Source: Treponema sp. (GTDB taxonomy: Bacteria > Spirochaetota > Spirochaetia > Treponematales > Breznakiellaceae). From it: 19,307 nt of DNA. The position numbers and the translations under genes were made by a program. Positions 1 to 8,237 of this stretch are shown here, in pieces. The DNA is taken from contig JAISBK010000203.1 in NCBI GenBank assembly GCA_031266255.1, positions 1-19,307 of the forward strand, read 5' to 3'. The notes beneath the pieces are model-generated. The model saw only the letters and a program-made list of their open reading frames with translations. It was not told where the DNA came from and did no database searches. Positions within the stretch are counted from its first letter, which is position 1. Every line of letters starts with the position of its first letter.

Positions 1-27
1 TGGGGGGGGGGGGGGGGGCATAAACAT
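1..27 (-). CDS. 5' end of a leftward gene with a C17 tract right after the start codon (partial)
   Basis: Read on the minus strand, ATG at 27-25, TTT, and a second in-frame ATG at 21-19 are followed at once by 17 C residues and an A, giving M-F-M and then six prolines up to the window edge. A Shine-Dalgarno AGGGAG (42-37) lies 9 nt before the first ATG, and a near-consensus promoter lies further upstream (118-91). Promoter, ribosome site and start codon in the right order and spacing support a real gene whose body lies to the left of the window. The product cannot be named from nine codons. A change in tract length would shift everything downstream out of frame, the usual arrangement of a phase-variable gene. 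The alternative is a chance start next to an intergenic homopolymer. Confidence 0.45.
2..18. repeat. G17 homopolymer (C17 on the minus strand)
   Basis: Seventeen consecutive G residues on the plus strand. On the minus strand they are a C17 run that begins immediately after an in-frame ATG. Tracts of this length are prone to slipped-strand mispairing, so the length given here is probably one of several in a population and may also be affected by sequencing error. Confidence 0.95.
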
Positions 28-36
28 ACTAATCTT

Positions 37-42
37 CTCCCT
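37..42 (-). promoter_or_regulatory. Ribosome binding site of the leftward poly-C gene
   Basis: The minus strand reads AGGGAG, 9 nt before the ATG at 27-25. This is the site that points to ATG 27 rather than ATG 21 as the initiation codon, although both are in the same frame and both precede the C17 tract. Confidence 0.5.
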
Positions 43-90
43 AAAAGAAACAAAGAAAGACGTACAATCTCTACTAAGATTGATAGGGTT

Positions 91-118
91 AGTATACAAT
101 ACATTGCAATAATGTCAA
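91..118 (-). promoter_or_regulatory. Near-consensus sigma70 promoter for the leftward poly-C gene
   Basis: On the minus strand, TTGACA (118-113, a perfect -35) is followed after 16 bp by TATACT (96-91, five of six -10 bases). Transcription would start near position 84, giving a leader of roughly 57 nt before the ATG at 27. It is the best promoter match in the window. The homopolymer lies downstream of the start codon and outside the promoter spacer, so it would switch translation rather than promoter strength. Confidence 0.6.
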
Positions 119-382
119 GCCTTTCATACCAAAATTTTAGGTGGTGATCCATAACTTTTTCGCCGTTGCGGTTAAAAAATGCGGTAGGTCAAGATGAGAA
201 GCCATTCCGGGAGTTCCCTAAGCCATTATGGTTTTTCATAGAAGACGCTCCTTGGAGGGTACGTTTACGGGCCTCAAAGCCCAGGGAGCAATATAGCATG
301 GAGGGGGACAACCTTTTTTCTTTGCCGAACCTGCGCAGTATAACAAACGTTATCTTTTTTTAATCTTCTGTTAATAGCCTTT
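119..382. other. Divergent intergenic region before the TolC-like gene
   Basis: No convincing gene is present. A TTG-initiated 65-codon frame at 166-363 has no ribosome site and no recognisable similarity. On the minus strand, 155-131 carries a motif (GTTATGGATCACC then CTAAAA) that resembles 8226-8246 in the parC leader. No clear rightward promoter for the TolC-like gene could be fixed. Confidence 0.5.
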
Positions 383-1687
383 ATGTCGTATAGCAGGTAT
401 CTTTTTTCCATAATGAAACTCGTATCTTTTATCGTAATGCTCGGCGTTCTGGTTCAGGTAAGTGCTCAGGATTCATCTGTTGAACAATCCCTGGATGTTG
501 ATGAAGCGGTACGGATCGCGCTGGATAATAACCTCAGCCTCCAAAGAAGCGCCTTAGACCTGAGTGGAAAGCAGCGGACCGCCGACCGTTCATGGAACAC
601 CTTGATTCCGTCGCTAAGCGCTTCCGCACAGGTAAGTCATCCCACCTCCATTACCGGTGCAATTCCGGCGGATGTCTGGACGCCGGGGTTTCAGGTGTCG
701 GCAAGCCTCACCCTGTCCGCTGCAACCATTGAACAGATCAAAAAAGCCCGGGCCGACTACGAGGCGGGGACCCTCACCTTTGAGCAGGCCCGACAGGAAT
801 TGGAGCTGCAGGTACGGAAGCTGTTTTACCAGCTTATCCTGCTGGACGCCAATAGGGCTTTGGCTGCCAGGAGCCTTGAGAGCGCCCAGGCCCGGTATGA
901 GCAAAGCGCCGCGCTTGCCCGCGCGGGCCAGGCTTCCCATCTGGACGAGCTTTCGGCCCGGGTGGATAGGGAAAACCAGAAACCCACGCTGCGAAATGCG
1001 GAAACCGTGTATGAAAACACGGTGGATTCATTCAAGGCACTGCTTGGTATTCCCCGGGAACGCTCCATAACCCTGAGCGGAACGCTGGATTATGCGGGCG
1101 ACCCTAACCGAATCACCCAAGCAGCGCGGTCCGAATCTCTTGAATCGGCAGTACTGTTGAAATCCATTGAAACCCTGGAGATACAACGGCGGGCGGCCTG
1201 GAACGGGGCGTATATACCGAGCCTCAGACTTTCGTGGAATTCCACCACGATCTACAGCAATGATACCTGGAATGACAACGCAGGATCATTTTCAGTAAGC
1301 CTTGGAATAAATATCGATAACTTTCTTCCCTGGTCAACGGCAAAGACTCAGATAGACGATCTGAATGACCGCATGAGCGCGGCTCAGATGCAATTAGCAG
1401 AATCCCAACAAAACCAGGAGAGCCGAATCGCCCAATACCGGCGCACTATCGAAAAAAGCATAGAAACAATCGAGGCCCTAAAGCTCAACGTTGAACTTGC
1501 CCTGACCACTTACGAGCTGTATGAAGACGCTTACCGGAAAGGGGCGGCGGATTATCAGCGGCTGCGAGACGCTGGGGACAGCCTCTTGCAGGCACAAAAC
1601 CAGGTACAGCAGGAACAGTATAACCTCATTGCGGCGGTGTTGGATATGGAAAAGGAATTAAACGTTCCCTTAGGTACCGTAAAATGA
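383..1687 (+). CDS. TolC-family outer membrane efflux protein
   Basis: Outer membrane channel protein of the TolC/OEP family (two OEP repeats), expected to trimerise in the outer membrane and act as exit duct for a tripartite efflux pump or type I secretion system. A Sec signal peptide is visible, with a hydrophobic run ending V-S-A before Gln, fitting signal peptidase I. The mature protein starts with the typical 'LDVDEAVRIALDNN' motif, followed by long Gln/Ala/Glu-rich helices (about residues 120-220 and 320-420) and serine-rich strand segments (about 60-100 and 280-310). At 434 aa it is normal for the family. Neither candidate start has a strong ribosome site: ATG 383 is the longest, while ATG 413 gives a compact signal peptide (MKLVSFIVML...). 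No membrane-fusion or pump gene follows; decayed DNA with a transposase remnant does. Confidence 0.85.
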   Translation: MSYSRYLFSIMKLVSFIVMLGVLVQVSAQDSSVEQSLDVDEAVRIALDNNLSLQRSALDLSGKQRTADRSWNTLIPSLSASAQVSHPTSITGAIPADVWTPGFQVSASLTLSAATIEQIKKARADYEAGTLTFEQARQELELQVRKLFYQLILLDANRALAARSLESAQARYEQSAALARAGQASHLDELSARVDRENQKPTLRNAETVYENTVDSFKALLGIPRERSITLSGTLDYAGDPNRITQAARSESLESAVLLKSIETLEIQRRAAWNGAYIPSLRLSWNSTTIYSNDTWNDNAGSFSVSLGINIDNFLPWSTAKTQIDDLNDRMSAAQMQLAESQQNQESRIAQYRRTIEKSIETIEALKLNVELALTTYELYEDAYRKGAADYQRLRDAGDSLLQAQNQVQQEQYNLIAAVLDMEKELNVPLGTVK

Positions 1688-2039
1688 GTTCTCGCAAACA
1701 TACCTGCGATGAAGTGGGATATTGAGCTAGACATCCGAATTACTGCTGTCCGGTTTAATCATAACAAACCATCGAGAAGAAGCTGAGATGAAACGATTTT
1801 AGGTAGAGGAGGTTTGTTCACACCTAATTTCAGGATAGAGTCTTTGGTAAGAAGAGCAGAGGCGATTATTTCCTCACGTGTTGTGCATATCCACAACAAG
1901 ACCAATAACTACCGGGCCTGTAACATTTTGAAGGTAAATTTCCTCATTTTTTTGATTCTATGAAATTTTGATGTATTCAGGTTTTTCCAGGACTGCCGTA
2001 ATTCCTTATATTACTAAGATAACTTGGAGTTTTTACACA

Positions 2040-2288
2040 GTCTGGCCTGTATACCCTGCATAAAGGCACCAATTCAGGCCGTTCAATAACCAGGGAATCC
2101 AGCATCATTTCCCATTAGGAAACATCATGCCGGTTGGCCCCGGTGACTACCAGTGCCAGCGGTACCCCCGCGCCGTCGACGAGCATATGGCGTTTGCTCC
2201 CATTTTTCCCCCGGTCGGTGGGGTTTTTCCCTACCGCTTCCTGAGCCAAGGGTGCTTTGGTCATGCAGCTATCCCCACTCAACCATGA
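2040..2288 (-). pseudogene. Remnant of an IS5-family transposase (second-ORF type)
   Basis: Minus-strand translation gives a segment with 'DSCMTKAPLAQEAVGKNPTD', 'RGKNGSKRHMLVDGAG' and 'LALVVTGANRHD', then after an in-frame TAA (2117-2115) 'MMLDSLVIERPE'. This is the conserved core of IS5-group (IS427-like) DDE transposases; the Asp of DSCM corresponds to the first catalytic acidic residue. The amino-terminal half is missing, with a stop just upstream at about 2297. The later part carrying the second Asp and the Glu is absent beyond 2040. It is a truncated, inactive relic. Terminal repeats and target duplications were not found. Confidence 0.75.
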
Positions 2289-2517
2289 CCACCCCTATTA
2301 CCGTTGGAATCCGTATAGGCAAAATCAGTTATGGAGCCGGCTTGATCTCCGGCGCAGTTGCTCCAAGGTTTATTTTGGCTGGCATATATAAATCGACTTT
2401 TGGCTGGGGCATTACAGCCCATCACTATTTCAAACCACGTATTGCTAGAATCAGGAACGAAGGGACGTGCCACGCACCCCCAAATCACGCCGCACCCCGC
2501 TTCGCCCCCCGCAGGGG

Positions 2518-2546
2518 TTGATAGTTTTCTGGTTTTCTCTAATAGT
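2518..2546 (+). promoter_or_regulatory. Possible promoter of the peptide transporter operon
   Basis: TTGATA (2518-2523, five of six -35 bases) is followed after 17 bp by AATAGT (2541-2546, four of six -10 bases). It lies about 60 nt before the binding-protein start. The -10 match is poor, so this is a candidate only. A 5-bp hairpin (AGGGT/ACCCT) at about 2569-2584 falls inside the predicted leader. Confidence 0.25.
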
Positions 2547-2607
2547 GAGACGTAAGCCCAAGAAGAAAAGGGTCATATCACCCTCTTAAAAGGAGAATTG
2601 TAGAGAC

Positions 2608-4206
2608 ATGAAAAAGATTGCCATCTTCGGACTTGCCCTTTTGGTATGCGGACCATTGTTCGCCAGCGGTAAGTCCCAAACCGTTGCCCCCCAGCTCAAA
2701 ATCGTGAATGTGGGTATTACCAATGATCCGGGAACCGTAAGCCCCCTATCGGTTAATAACATCATGGCCTACTATGCGTCGAGTATCCTGTTTATGCCTC
2801 TGGCCTCGGAAATCCTGGACCAGGACAAGGCCTTTGTGAACCGTTTGGCCGAAAGTATCACCACCGAGGATAATGTTACCTTTACGATTACCGTTAACCG
2901 GAAGGTCCGGTGGACCGACGGCGTCCCGGTTACGGCGGATGATGTGATTTTCACCATGAATACCTTTTCCAACCCTGTAGTCGGTATATCGGATCCCAGT
3001 ACCTTCAAGATTCTGCTCGGCACCGATGAAAGCGGGCTGTTTCCCAAAGGAGCGGAAGGCATCGCAGGGGTGAAGAAGATCGATGATTATACCCTCACCG
3101 TGGAAACTAAATACCCCCTTACCCTGGCAATCTTCAACCTCAATATCGGGACCCCCCTGCGGGTCATCCCCAAACATATCCTGGAAAAAGAACGCCCGGA
3201 AAACATCCTTACCTGTAGTTTCTTCCAGAATCCTCAGGTAACGAATGGGCCCTTCAAATTCAAGGAATATGCCCCTAGTCAGTACCTCTCCCTGGAGGCA
3301 AATGATGATTATTTTCTGGGAAGGCCGAAGATCGACCGCTTGAATTTCAAGATTCTGTCCGGCGCCCAGATCGCGGCCCAGCTTGAGAGCGGTGAAATCG
3401 ACATGAACTATCCGGGGGTAGGCAATATTCCCGCGGATGACTACGACCGGATAAACAGTTTGCCCCATATACGGACCAAGCGGGGGGATCCTTCTACGGT
3501 GCAAGTCCTCTTCTACAACAACCGGATATTGGACCAGGTTAAGGTGCGCCAAGCTATGGACTTGGCCATTGACCGGCCCGGTATCCTGCGCAATATATTC
3601 AAGGGTCAGGCGTTTATCACCAAAACGCCGGTTTCAAACCGGATCGAATTCTGGAACGAGGCTGCCGCGCAGTATACCTACGATCCGGAGCGGGCGAAAC
3701 AGCTCCTTGCGGAATCAGGGTGGGATCTATCCACGAAACTCACCTTCCTGGTGCCGACCGGAAACAATACCCGGGAGCGGGTATGCACGATTATTGCGGA
3801 GAACTTTAAAGCCATCGGCCTCAATGTGGTCATGGAACGGGCGGATTTCCCCACCACTATGGGCAGGATTCAGAAGCATGACTTTGCTATTTCTATTGTG
3901 GGTATGCCGGCTAACCCGTTTAACGCGATACGCAATCTGCGGTACTATGTGGATTCCCATGACGCCCATACCGGGTATTCCAACCCCAAGATGGACCAGA
4001 TCCTGGATCGAATCAACACCAGCGTGGACAGCGAAACGCTCAAAGCCGCGTATTATGAGGCCCAGGACCTGATTGCCGAAGAGGTTCCGGTTTCCGGGAT
4101 CTACAGTGAATTGGTCATGCGGGCGGTAAACCAGCGGATCAGCTACGGGGAGCTTTCAGACTTTGGGGCGCTCCGGGATTTGGAAAAGTGGGATATTCGA
4201 CCCTAG
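2608..4206 (+). CDS. oppA: Peptide ABC transporter substrate-binding protein (SBP_bac_5 family)
   Basis: Periplasmic binding protein that captures oligopeptides or dipeptides for the ABC importer encoded directly downstream. The 532 aa are typical for family 5 solute-binding proteins. An export signal is visible (MKK, then a hydrophobic stretch to FASG). Cys14 in 'LLVCG' could be a lenient spirochaetal lipobox, so the protein may be a lipoprotein; otherwise cleavage near FAS-G is likely. Family features include 'VTADDVIFTMNTF' (about residues 110-125), 'VRQAMDLAIDRPGILRNIF' (about 312-332) and 'YTYDPERAKQLLAESGW' (about 352-370). An AGGAG ribosome site lies about 12 nt before the ATG. The ligand is inferred from family and operon only; nickel, glycan or other peptide-like ligands cannot be excluded. 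Confidence 0.85.
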   Translation: MKKIAIFGLALLVCGPLFASGKSQTVAPQLKIVNVGITNDPGTVSPLSVNNIMAYYASSILFMPLASEILDQDKAFVNRLAESITTEDNVTFTITVNRKVRWTDGVPVTADDVIFTMNTFSNPVVGISDPSTFKILLGTDESGLFPKGAEGIAGVKKIDDYTLTVETKYPLTLAIFNLNIGTPLRVIPKHILEKERPENILTCSFFQNPQVTNGPFKFKEYAPSQYLSLEANDDYFLGRPKIDRLNFKILSGAQIAAQLESGEIDMNYPGVGNIPADDYDRINSLPHIRTKRGDPSTVQVLFYNNRILDQVKVRQAMDLAIDRPGILRNIFKGQAFITKTPVSNRIEFWNEAAAQYTYDPERAKQLLAESGWDLSTKLTFLVPTGNNTRERVCTIIAENFKAIGLNVVMERADFPTTMGRIQKHDFAISIVGMPANPFNAIRNLRYYVDSHDAHTGYSNPKMDQILDRINTSVDSETLKAAYYEAQDLIAEEVPVSGIYSELVMRAVNQRISYGELSDFGALRDLEKWDIRP

Positions 4207-4295
4207 CCGCGTGAGTTCGATGACGCCCCCGGAGCGGTTTTGCACGGGGGCACGCCAACCAGCCGAAGGCTGTACCTTTGAGTACGGGAGTAGGA

Positions 4296-5273
4296 ATGGC
4301 AAAAACACTTTTGCAGGTAGAGCATCTGCAAGTACAGTTTACGATGGAAGCCGGCATAGCCTTCGGGGTGAAGGATGTTAGTTTTTCCATAACCGAAGGG
4401 GTAAACCTCGCGTTAATCGGGGAGTCCGGCAGCGGGAAGAGCGTTACCTCTCTGTCCTGTATGCGCCTTTTGGGAAACCAGGGGCGTATTTCCCAGGGGA
4501 TCATCACCTTTGAAGGGATGGATATCACCCATGCCCGGGAAAAGGAGATGCAGAGGTTCCGGGGAGAACGGATGGCCATGATCTTCCAGGAACCCATGAC
4601 CAGCCTTAATCCGGTCTTGACCATTAATTTTCAATTGTCCGAAGCGCTGCGGCTCCACAGCAGTCTCAGCAAGAAACAAATCCAAAACCAGTGCCGCAGG
4701 CTGCTTGAGCAGGTAGGTATTGCCGATGGAGAGAAGGTCTTGGCCGGGTTTCCCCACGAACTTTCCGGGGGTATGCGTCAGCGGGTGCTCATTGCTATGG
4801 CCATAGCCTGCAAGCCCCGGCTGCTCATTGCCGATGAACCTACCACGGCCCTGGATGTAACCATACAAGCCCAGATCCTTGATTTGCTCAAGCAGCTTCA
4901 GGCGGAGCTGGGGATCACGATTATGCTCATTACCCATGACTTTGGGGTGGTGGCGGAAATGGCCGATGAGGTGGTGGTCCTTTACGGTGGCTATGCAGTG
5001 GAAAAGGGGGAGGTCTATGAGTTATTCACCAACCCCCTGCATCCCTATACCCAGGGCCTCCTCAAGTCGGTTATTTCCCTGGACGCTTCTATGGACGCGC
5101 CGCTGTACTCCATTCCGGGGATGGTTCCCCTGATGATGCAGGAACAAAAGGGCTGTCCCTTCCATGACCGGTGTCCTTCGGGAACCGAGCGCTGTGCCCA
5201 AGGTTTTCCTGCATTACAGGAAAGAACCCAGGGTCATGCGGTGCGCTGTTTCATCGGGGAGGACCAGGCATGA
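4296..5273 (+). CDS. oppD: Oligopeptide/dipeptide ABC transporter ATP-binding protein (OppD/DppD type)
   Basis: First of the two nucleotide-binding subunits powering peptide import at the cytoplasmic face. From the ATG at 4296 the protein has 325 aa with Walker A GESGSGKS (42-49), Q-loop FQEPMTSLNP (97-106), signature LSGGMRQR (156-163), Walker B LLIADEP (176-182), D-loop ALD and the switch His214 in THD. The C-terminal oligopeptide-transporter domain has the cysteine-bearing 'CPFHDRCPSGTERC', typical of Opp/Dpp ATPases. A TTG six codons upstream (4278) extends the frame, but GGGAG just before ATG 4296 favours that start. The stop overlaps the next start (ATGA at 5270-5273), implying translational coupling. 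Confidence 0.9.
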   Translation: MAKTLLQVEHLQVQFTMEAGIAFGVKDVSFSITEGVNLALIGESGSGKSVTSLSCMRLLGNQGRISQGIITFEGMDITHAREKEMQRFRGERMAMIFQEPMTSLNPVLTINFQLSEALRLHSSLSKKQIQNQCRRLLEQVGIADGEKVLAGFPHELSGGMRQRVLIAMAIACKPRLLIADEPTTALDVTIQAQILDLLKQLQAELGITIMLITHDFGVVAEMADEVVVLYGGYAVEKGEVYELFTNPLHPYTQGLLKSVISLDASMDAPLYSIPGMVPLMMQEQKGCPFHDRCPSGTERCAQGFPALQERTQGHAVRCFIGEDQA

Positions 5274-6307
5274 ACGAAGCCCTACAGCCCCAACTCCGCC
5301 TGAAAAACGTAAAGACCTATTACCCCATCAGAAGCGGGGTGTTTTCCCGGGTCATCAGTCATGTTAAGGCTGTGGATGATGTGTCGCTGCATATATATCC
5401 TCAGGAGACCCTGGGATTGGTGGGTGAGTCGGGGTGTGGTAAATCTTCCTTAGGCAGAACCATCATCGGCCTTGAGCGGCTCACCGCGGGGCAGATCTTT
5501 TTTGACGGCGAGAACATAGCCGGCTATTCCCCTGCGCAAATGCGTTCGGTATGGCCCCGGATACAGCTGATCTTTCAGGACCCCTATGCTTCCTTAAACC
5601 CCTTGAGGACCGTGGAAAGCATGATGACCGAAATCTTGAGCGCCCACCGGGTGGTTCCCCGCAACGAGATCAAGGATGAGATCGACCGGATTCTGGATCT
5701 TATTGGTCTGCCCCCGGACGTAAAGCGCCGGTTTCCCCATGAATTTTCCGGGGGGCAACGGCAGCGGATCAGCATTGCCAAGGCCATTACCCTGCGGCCC
5801 AGGTTCCTGATCTGTGATGAGGCTACCTCAGCCCTGGATGTCTCGATCCAGGCCCAGATCCTGGAGTTGTTCAAGCATTTACAGCAAAAACTGGGGCTTA
5901 CCTACCTGTTCATCTCCCATGGACTGGGAGTAGTGCGGTACATCAGCGACCGGATCGCGGTGATGTATCTGGGTAAGATCCTGGAACTGGCCCCCCGGGT
6001 AGGGATATTCAGGGATCCCCGGCATCCCTATACCCAGGCCTTACTCAGCGCGTACCCGGATCCGGATCCCAGAAGGCGAGGCAGGAGAAAAATCCTCTTA
6101 TCCGGTACGGCGCCGAGTGCTGCCAATCCTCCATCGGGCTGCCGTTTTCATACCCGCTGCCCGTTTAGAGAGGCGGAATGTGCAAGTCTTGAGCCGGAAC
6201 TGCAGGGCGATGGAGCGCATCAGACCGCCTGTCATTTCACGATACGCAGGGAAGATTGGGAGCGGGTTTCTGTACGTAAGCTGGTATGGAATGAGGGTGT
6301 CCTATGA
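5270..6307 (+). CDS. oppF: Oligopeptide/dipeptide ABC transporter ATP-binding protein (OppF/DppF type)
   Basis: Second nucleotide-binding subunit, 345 aa from the ATG at 5270, which overlaps the oppD stop and follows a GGGGAGG ribosome site. It has Walker A GESGCGKS (52-59), Q-loop FQDPYASLNP (102-111), signature FSGGQRQR (159-166), Walker B FLICDEA (179-185) and the C-terminal 'CRFHTRCPFREAEC' domain. The switch His217 is present, but the next residue is Gly (SHGL) where Opp/Dpp ATPases usually have Asp (SHDL). The longer reading frame from 5171 lies inside oppD and is not the start. Its own stop overlaps the next gene by ATGA (6304-6307). Confidence 0.9.
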   Translation: MNEALQPQLRLKNVKTYYPIRSGVFSRVISHVKAVDDVSLHIYPQETLGLVGESGCGKSSLGRTIIGLERLTAGQIFFDGENIAGYSPAQMRSVWPRIQLIFQDPYASLNPLRTVESMMTEILSAHRVVPRNEIKDEIDRILDLIGLPPDVKRRFPHEFSGGQRQRISIAKAITLRPRFLICDEATSALDVSIQAQILELFKHLQQKLGLTYLFISHGLGVVRYISDRIAVMYLGKILELAPRVGIFRDPRHPYTQALLSAYPDPDPRRRGRRKILLSGTAPSAANPPSGCRFHTRCPFREAECASLEPELQGDGAHQTACHFTIRREDWERVSVRKLVWNEGVL

Positions 6308-7254
6308 AGCATTACCTGATCCGCAGGCTCTTGTGCATGGTTCCTATTTTGTTTGGGGTGTCCCTGGTGAATTTCTGCATCATCCGTTTGGTGCCCGGGA
6401 GTCCCATGGATCTGATGATCAGTCCGACCATGACCGCAGAAGCCCGGGCGGTTCTGGAACATAACCTGGGTTTTGACGCGCCCCTTCACCGGCAGTATAT
6501 TTCCTGGCTGCTGCGGGTAGTACAGGGGGATTTAGGGTATTCCTACACCTCCTACCGGCCGGTGGCCCAGATCATCTTGGACCGTATTCCTGCCACGGTT
6601 TTACTTATGGGTAGCGCCCTGGTCCTTGGTTTGGCCCTGGCTATTCCCCTGGGAGTGGTAAGCGCCCTTAAACAGCACCGGTTCTTTGATTACTTGGCCA
6701 CGTTTACCGCTTTTTTGGGAGTTTCCACTCCGAATTTTTTCCTGGGTCTGGGGTTCATCTATCTTTTTAGCATCAAGTTAAAGCTGTTTCCTTCAAGCGG
6801 GATGTATACCCTGGGCGTACCTGGGGGACTTGGGGATCTATTCCGGCATCTCGTCATGCCCTGTGCGGTTCTGGCGATCCATATCTGCGGCCGCTTCATC
6901 CGGTATGTCCGTGCCGCGATGCTGGATGTGCTGTACCAGGATTATCTGCGTACTGCCACGGCAAAGGGGGTACCTTTTTTCCCCCGGCTGGGGATTCATG
7001 CGTTCAGGAATGCACTCTTACCCATCATTACCCTCATCGGGCTTGAAATTCCGGGGCTTTTGGGAGGAGCGGTGGTTACCGAGCAGATTTTTTCCTGGCC
7101 TGGGATCGGCAGATTAACCATAGATGCCATCATGACCCGGGACTATCCGGTATTGATGGGGCTTAACCTCATGGCTGCGGTGATGGTCCTCCTGGCGAGT
7201 CTGATTACGGATATCCTGTATGCCCTGGCAGATCCGCGGATCAAGTATGCATGA
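6304..7254 (+). CDS. oppB: Peptide ABC transporter permease (OppB/DppB type)
   Basis: Inner-membrane permease of the peptide importer; 316 aa with about six membrane spans. It opens with 'RRLLCMVPILFGVSLVNF', the classic DppB/OppB first helix. The EAA loop that docks the ATPase is seen as 'YLRTATAKGVPFFPRL' followed by 'HAFRNALLPIITLIGLEIPG' (about residues 215-250). 'VVTEQIFSWPGIGRL' follows, then the C-terminal 'ADPRIKYA' ending characteristic of this subfamily. The start overlaps the oppF stop, so translation is probably coupled. Confidence 0.9.
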   Translation: MKHYLIRRLLCMVPILFGVSLVNFCIIRLVPGSPMDLMISPTMTAEARAVLEHNLGFDAPLHRQYISWLLRVVQGDLGYSYTSYRPVAQIILDRIPATVLLMGSALVLGLALAIPLGVVSALKQHRFFDYLATFTAFLGVSTPNFFLGLGFIYLFSIKLKLFPSSGMYTLGVPGGLGDLFRHLVMPCAVLAIHICGRFIRYVRAAMLDVLYQDYLRTATAKGVPFFPRLGIHAFRNALLPIITLIGLEIPGLLGGAVVTEQIFSWPGIGRLTIDAIMTRDYPVLMGLNLMAAVMVLLASLITDILYALADPRIKYA

Positions 7255-7266
7255 GCAGAGGAGGGT

Positions 7267-8145
7267 ATGAGGATGTTGCAGTGCTTACAGGGGAATGTCA
7301 GGGTGTGGCGGCGTTTTTGCAGGCATCGGTTTGCAGTCTGGGGCCTAGGTTTTATCCTGGTCCTCATGGCAGGGGCGCTCTTGGCACCGCTGCTGGCTCC
7401 CCAGAATCCCTACAAGATTGGTGATGATTTCAGCGCTGCCCCGAGTAGGGAACACCTCCTGGGAACGGATCCCCTGGGAAGGGATGTACTCTCCCGGCTG
7501 ATCTATGGGTCCCAGGTTTCGGTAAGCGTGGGTATTGGAGCAGTGGCTCTGACCACCGTGCTGGGGATCTTGCTGGGTCTTGAATCCGGTTATTTCGGGG
7601 GCGTGAGCGATATGATCATCATGCGTATTGCGGACGTGTTTATGTCTTTCCCTTCTATGCTGCTTATCATGATCATCAGCAGTATCGCAGGTCCCGGGCT
7701 TGACCGGATGATCCTCATCATGGGGATTTTAGGCTGGCCCTCGGTGGCCCGGTTGGTCCGCGGCACGGTTTTGTCCATTAAACAACAGGATTATACCAAA
7801 TCCGCGGTGGCCCTGGGCTTTAAACCCCAACGCATACTTTTTTTGCATATTTTGCCTAATGCCCTAGGCCCCATCCTGGTAAACGCGACCTTTGGGGTTG
7901 CCCGGGCAATACTGACCGAGTCTTCCTTGAGTTTTCTTGGTATGGGGATCAATCCGCCCACCGCGAGTTGGGGAAACATGCTCACCGACGCCCAATCCCT
8001 GACCACCCTTACGGCCCGGCCTTGGCTCTGGGTACCTCCGGGACTGTTGATTCTCCTCAGTGTTTTAGCCTTTAATTTTGTGGGAGATGGTCTTCGGGAT
8101 GCGCTGGATCCCCGGTCTCAAGGGGTGACCGAACCTCGCAGGTAG
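7267..8145 (+). CDS. oppC: Peptide ABC transporter permease (OppC/DppC type)
   Basis: Partner permease of OppB, 292 aa, with an N-terminal membrane helix (about residues 20-42), the OppC_N-type 'NPYKIGDDFSAAPSREHLLG' followed by 'TDPLGRDVLSRL', and the permease domain with EAA loop 'KSAVALGFKPQRILFLHILP' (about 178-197). The C-terminus 'FVGDGLRDALDPR' is typical of the family. A strong ribosome site (GAGGAGGG) sits 12 bp after the oppB stop. It closes the five-gene cluster, giving the order A-D-F-B-C rather than the textbook A-B-C-D-F. Confidence 0.9.
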   Translation: MRMLQCLQGNVRVWRRFCRHRFAVWGLGFILVLMAGALLAPLLAPQNPYKIGDDFSAAPSREHLLGTDPLGRDVLSRLIYGSQVSVSVGIGAVALTTVLGILLGLESGYFGGVSDMIIMRIADVFMSFPSMLLIMIISSIAGPGLDRMILIMGILGWPSVARLVRGTVLSIKQQDYTKSAVALGFKPQRILFLHILPNALGPILVNATFGVARAILTESSLSFLGMGINPPTASWGNMLTDAQSLTTLTARPWLWVPPGLLILLSVLAFNFVGDGLRDALDPRSQGVTEPRR

Positions 8146-8147
8146 CA

Positions 8148-8186
8148 TGGCATGCTCATATAAAGATGGTATTCTGAAGCATGCCA
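8148..8186. repeat. Inverted repeat after oppC
   Basis: TGGCATGCT (8148-8156) and AGCATGCCA (8178-8186) form a perfect 9-bp inverted repeat with a 21-nt spacer. There is no following T run, so it is not a standard intrinsic terminator. It could be an mRNA 3' stabiliser or a protein-binding site in the gap between the transporter and the topoisomerase gene. A second pair, ATAGAC and GTCTAT, lies shortly downstream. Confidence 0.5.
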
Positions 8187-8237
8187 ATCACCATAGACAT
8201 CAATTGCCCCTAAGGTCTATCATAGGTTGTGGATCAC

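Larger units (their letters stand above)
1688..2607. other. Long decayed intergenic region between the TolC-like gene and the peptide transporter
   Basis: This 920-bp stretch holds no intact gene. Its centre contains a leftward IS5-type transposase remnant (2040-2288). On the minus strand, within about 1750-1890, a short open segment reads 'TTREEIIASALLTKDSILKL' and ends in a stop; it looks protein-like but was not recognised. Around 2465-2515 lies a strikingly C-rich, G-poor patch. A 122-codon plus-strand frame at 2153-2521 mostly runs antisense to the transposase remnant and is not credible as a gene. The last 90 bp carry a weak promoter and ribosome site for the transporter operon. Confidence 0.55.

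Noticed and set aside
166..363. 65-codon TTG-initiated frame before the TolC-like gene
   Set aside because: No ribosome site, unusual start, no recognisable domain; it is likely chance in the intergenic region.
2153..2521. 122-codon plus-strand frame
   Set aside because: Its first third runs antisense to the IS5 remnant, whose homology is on the other strand; the rest has no known similarity.
2746..3552. 268-codon minus-strand open frame inside oppA
   Set aside because: It is antisense to a well-supported binding-protein gene, has no ribosome site and shows no family motifs; GC-rich codon structure explains the open frame.
4278..4295. Upstream TTG start for oppD
   Set aside because: The GGGAG site is placed for ATG 4296, and the extra six residues are not part of the family N-terminus.
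8148..8186. Intrinsic terminator for the peptide transporter operon
   Set aside because: The stem is present, but the spacer is 21 nt and no T run follows, so it was kept only as an inverted repeat.
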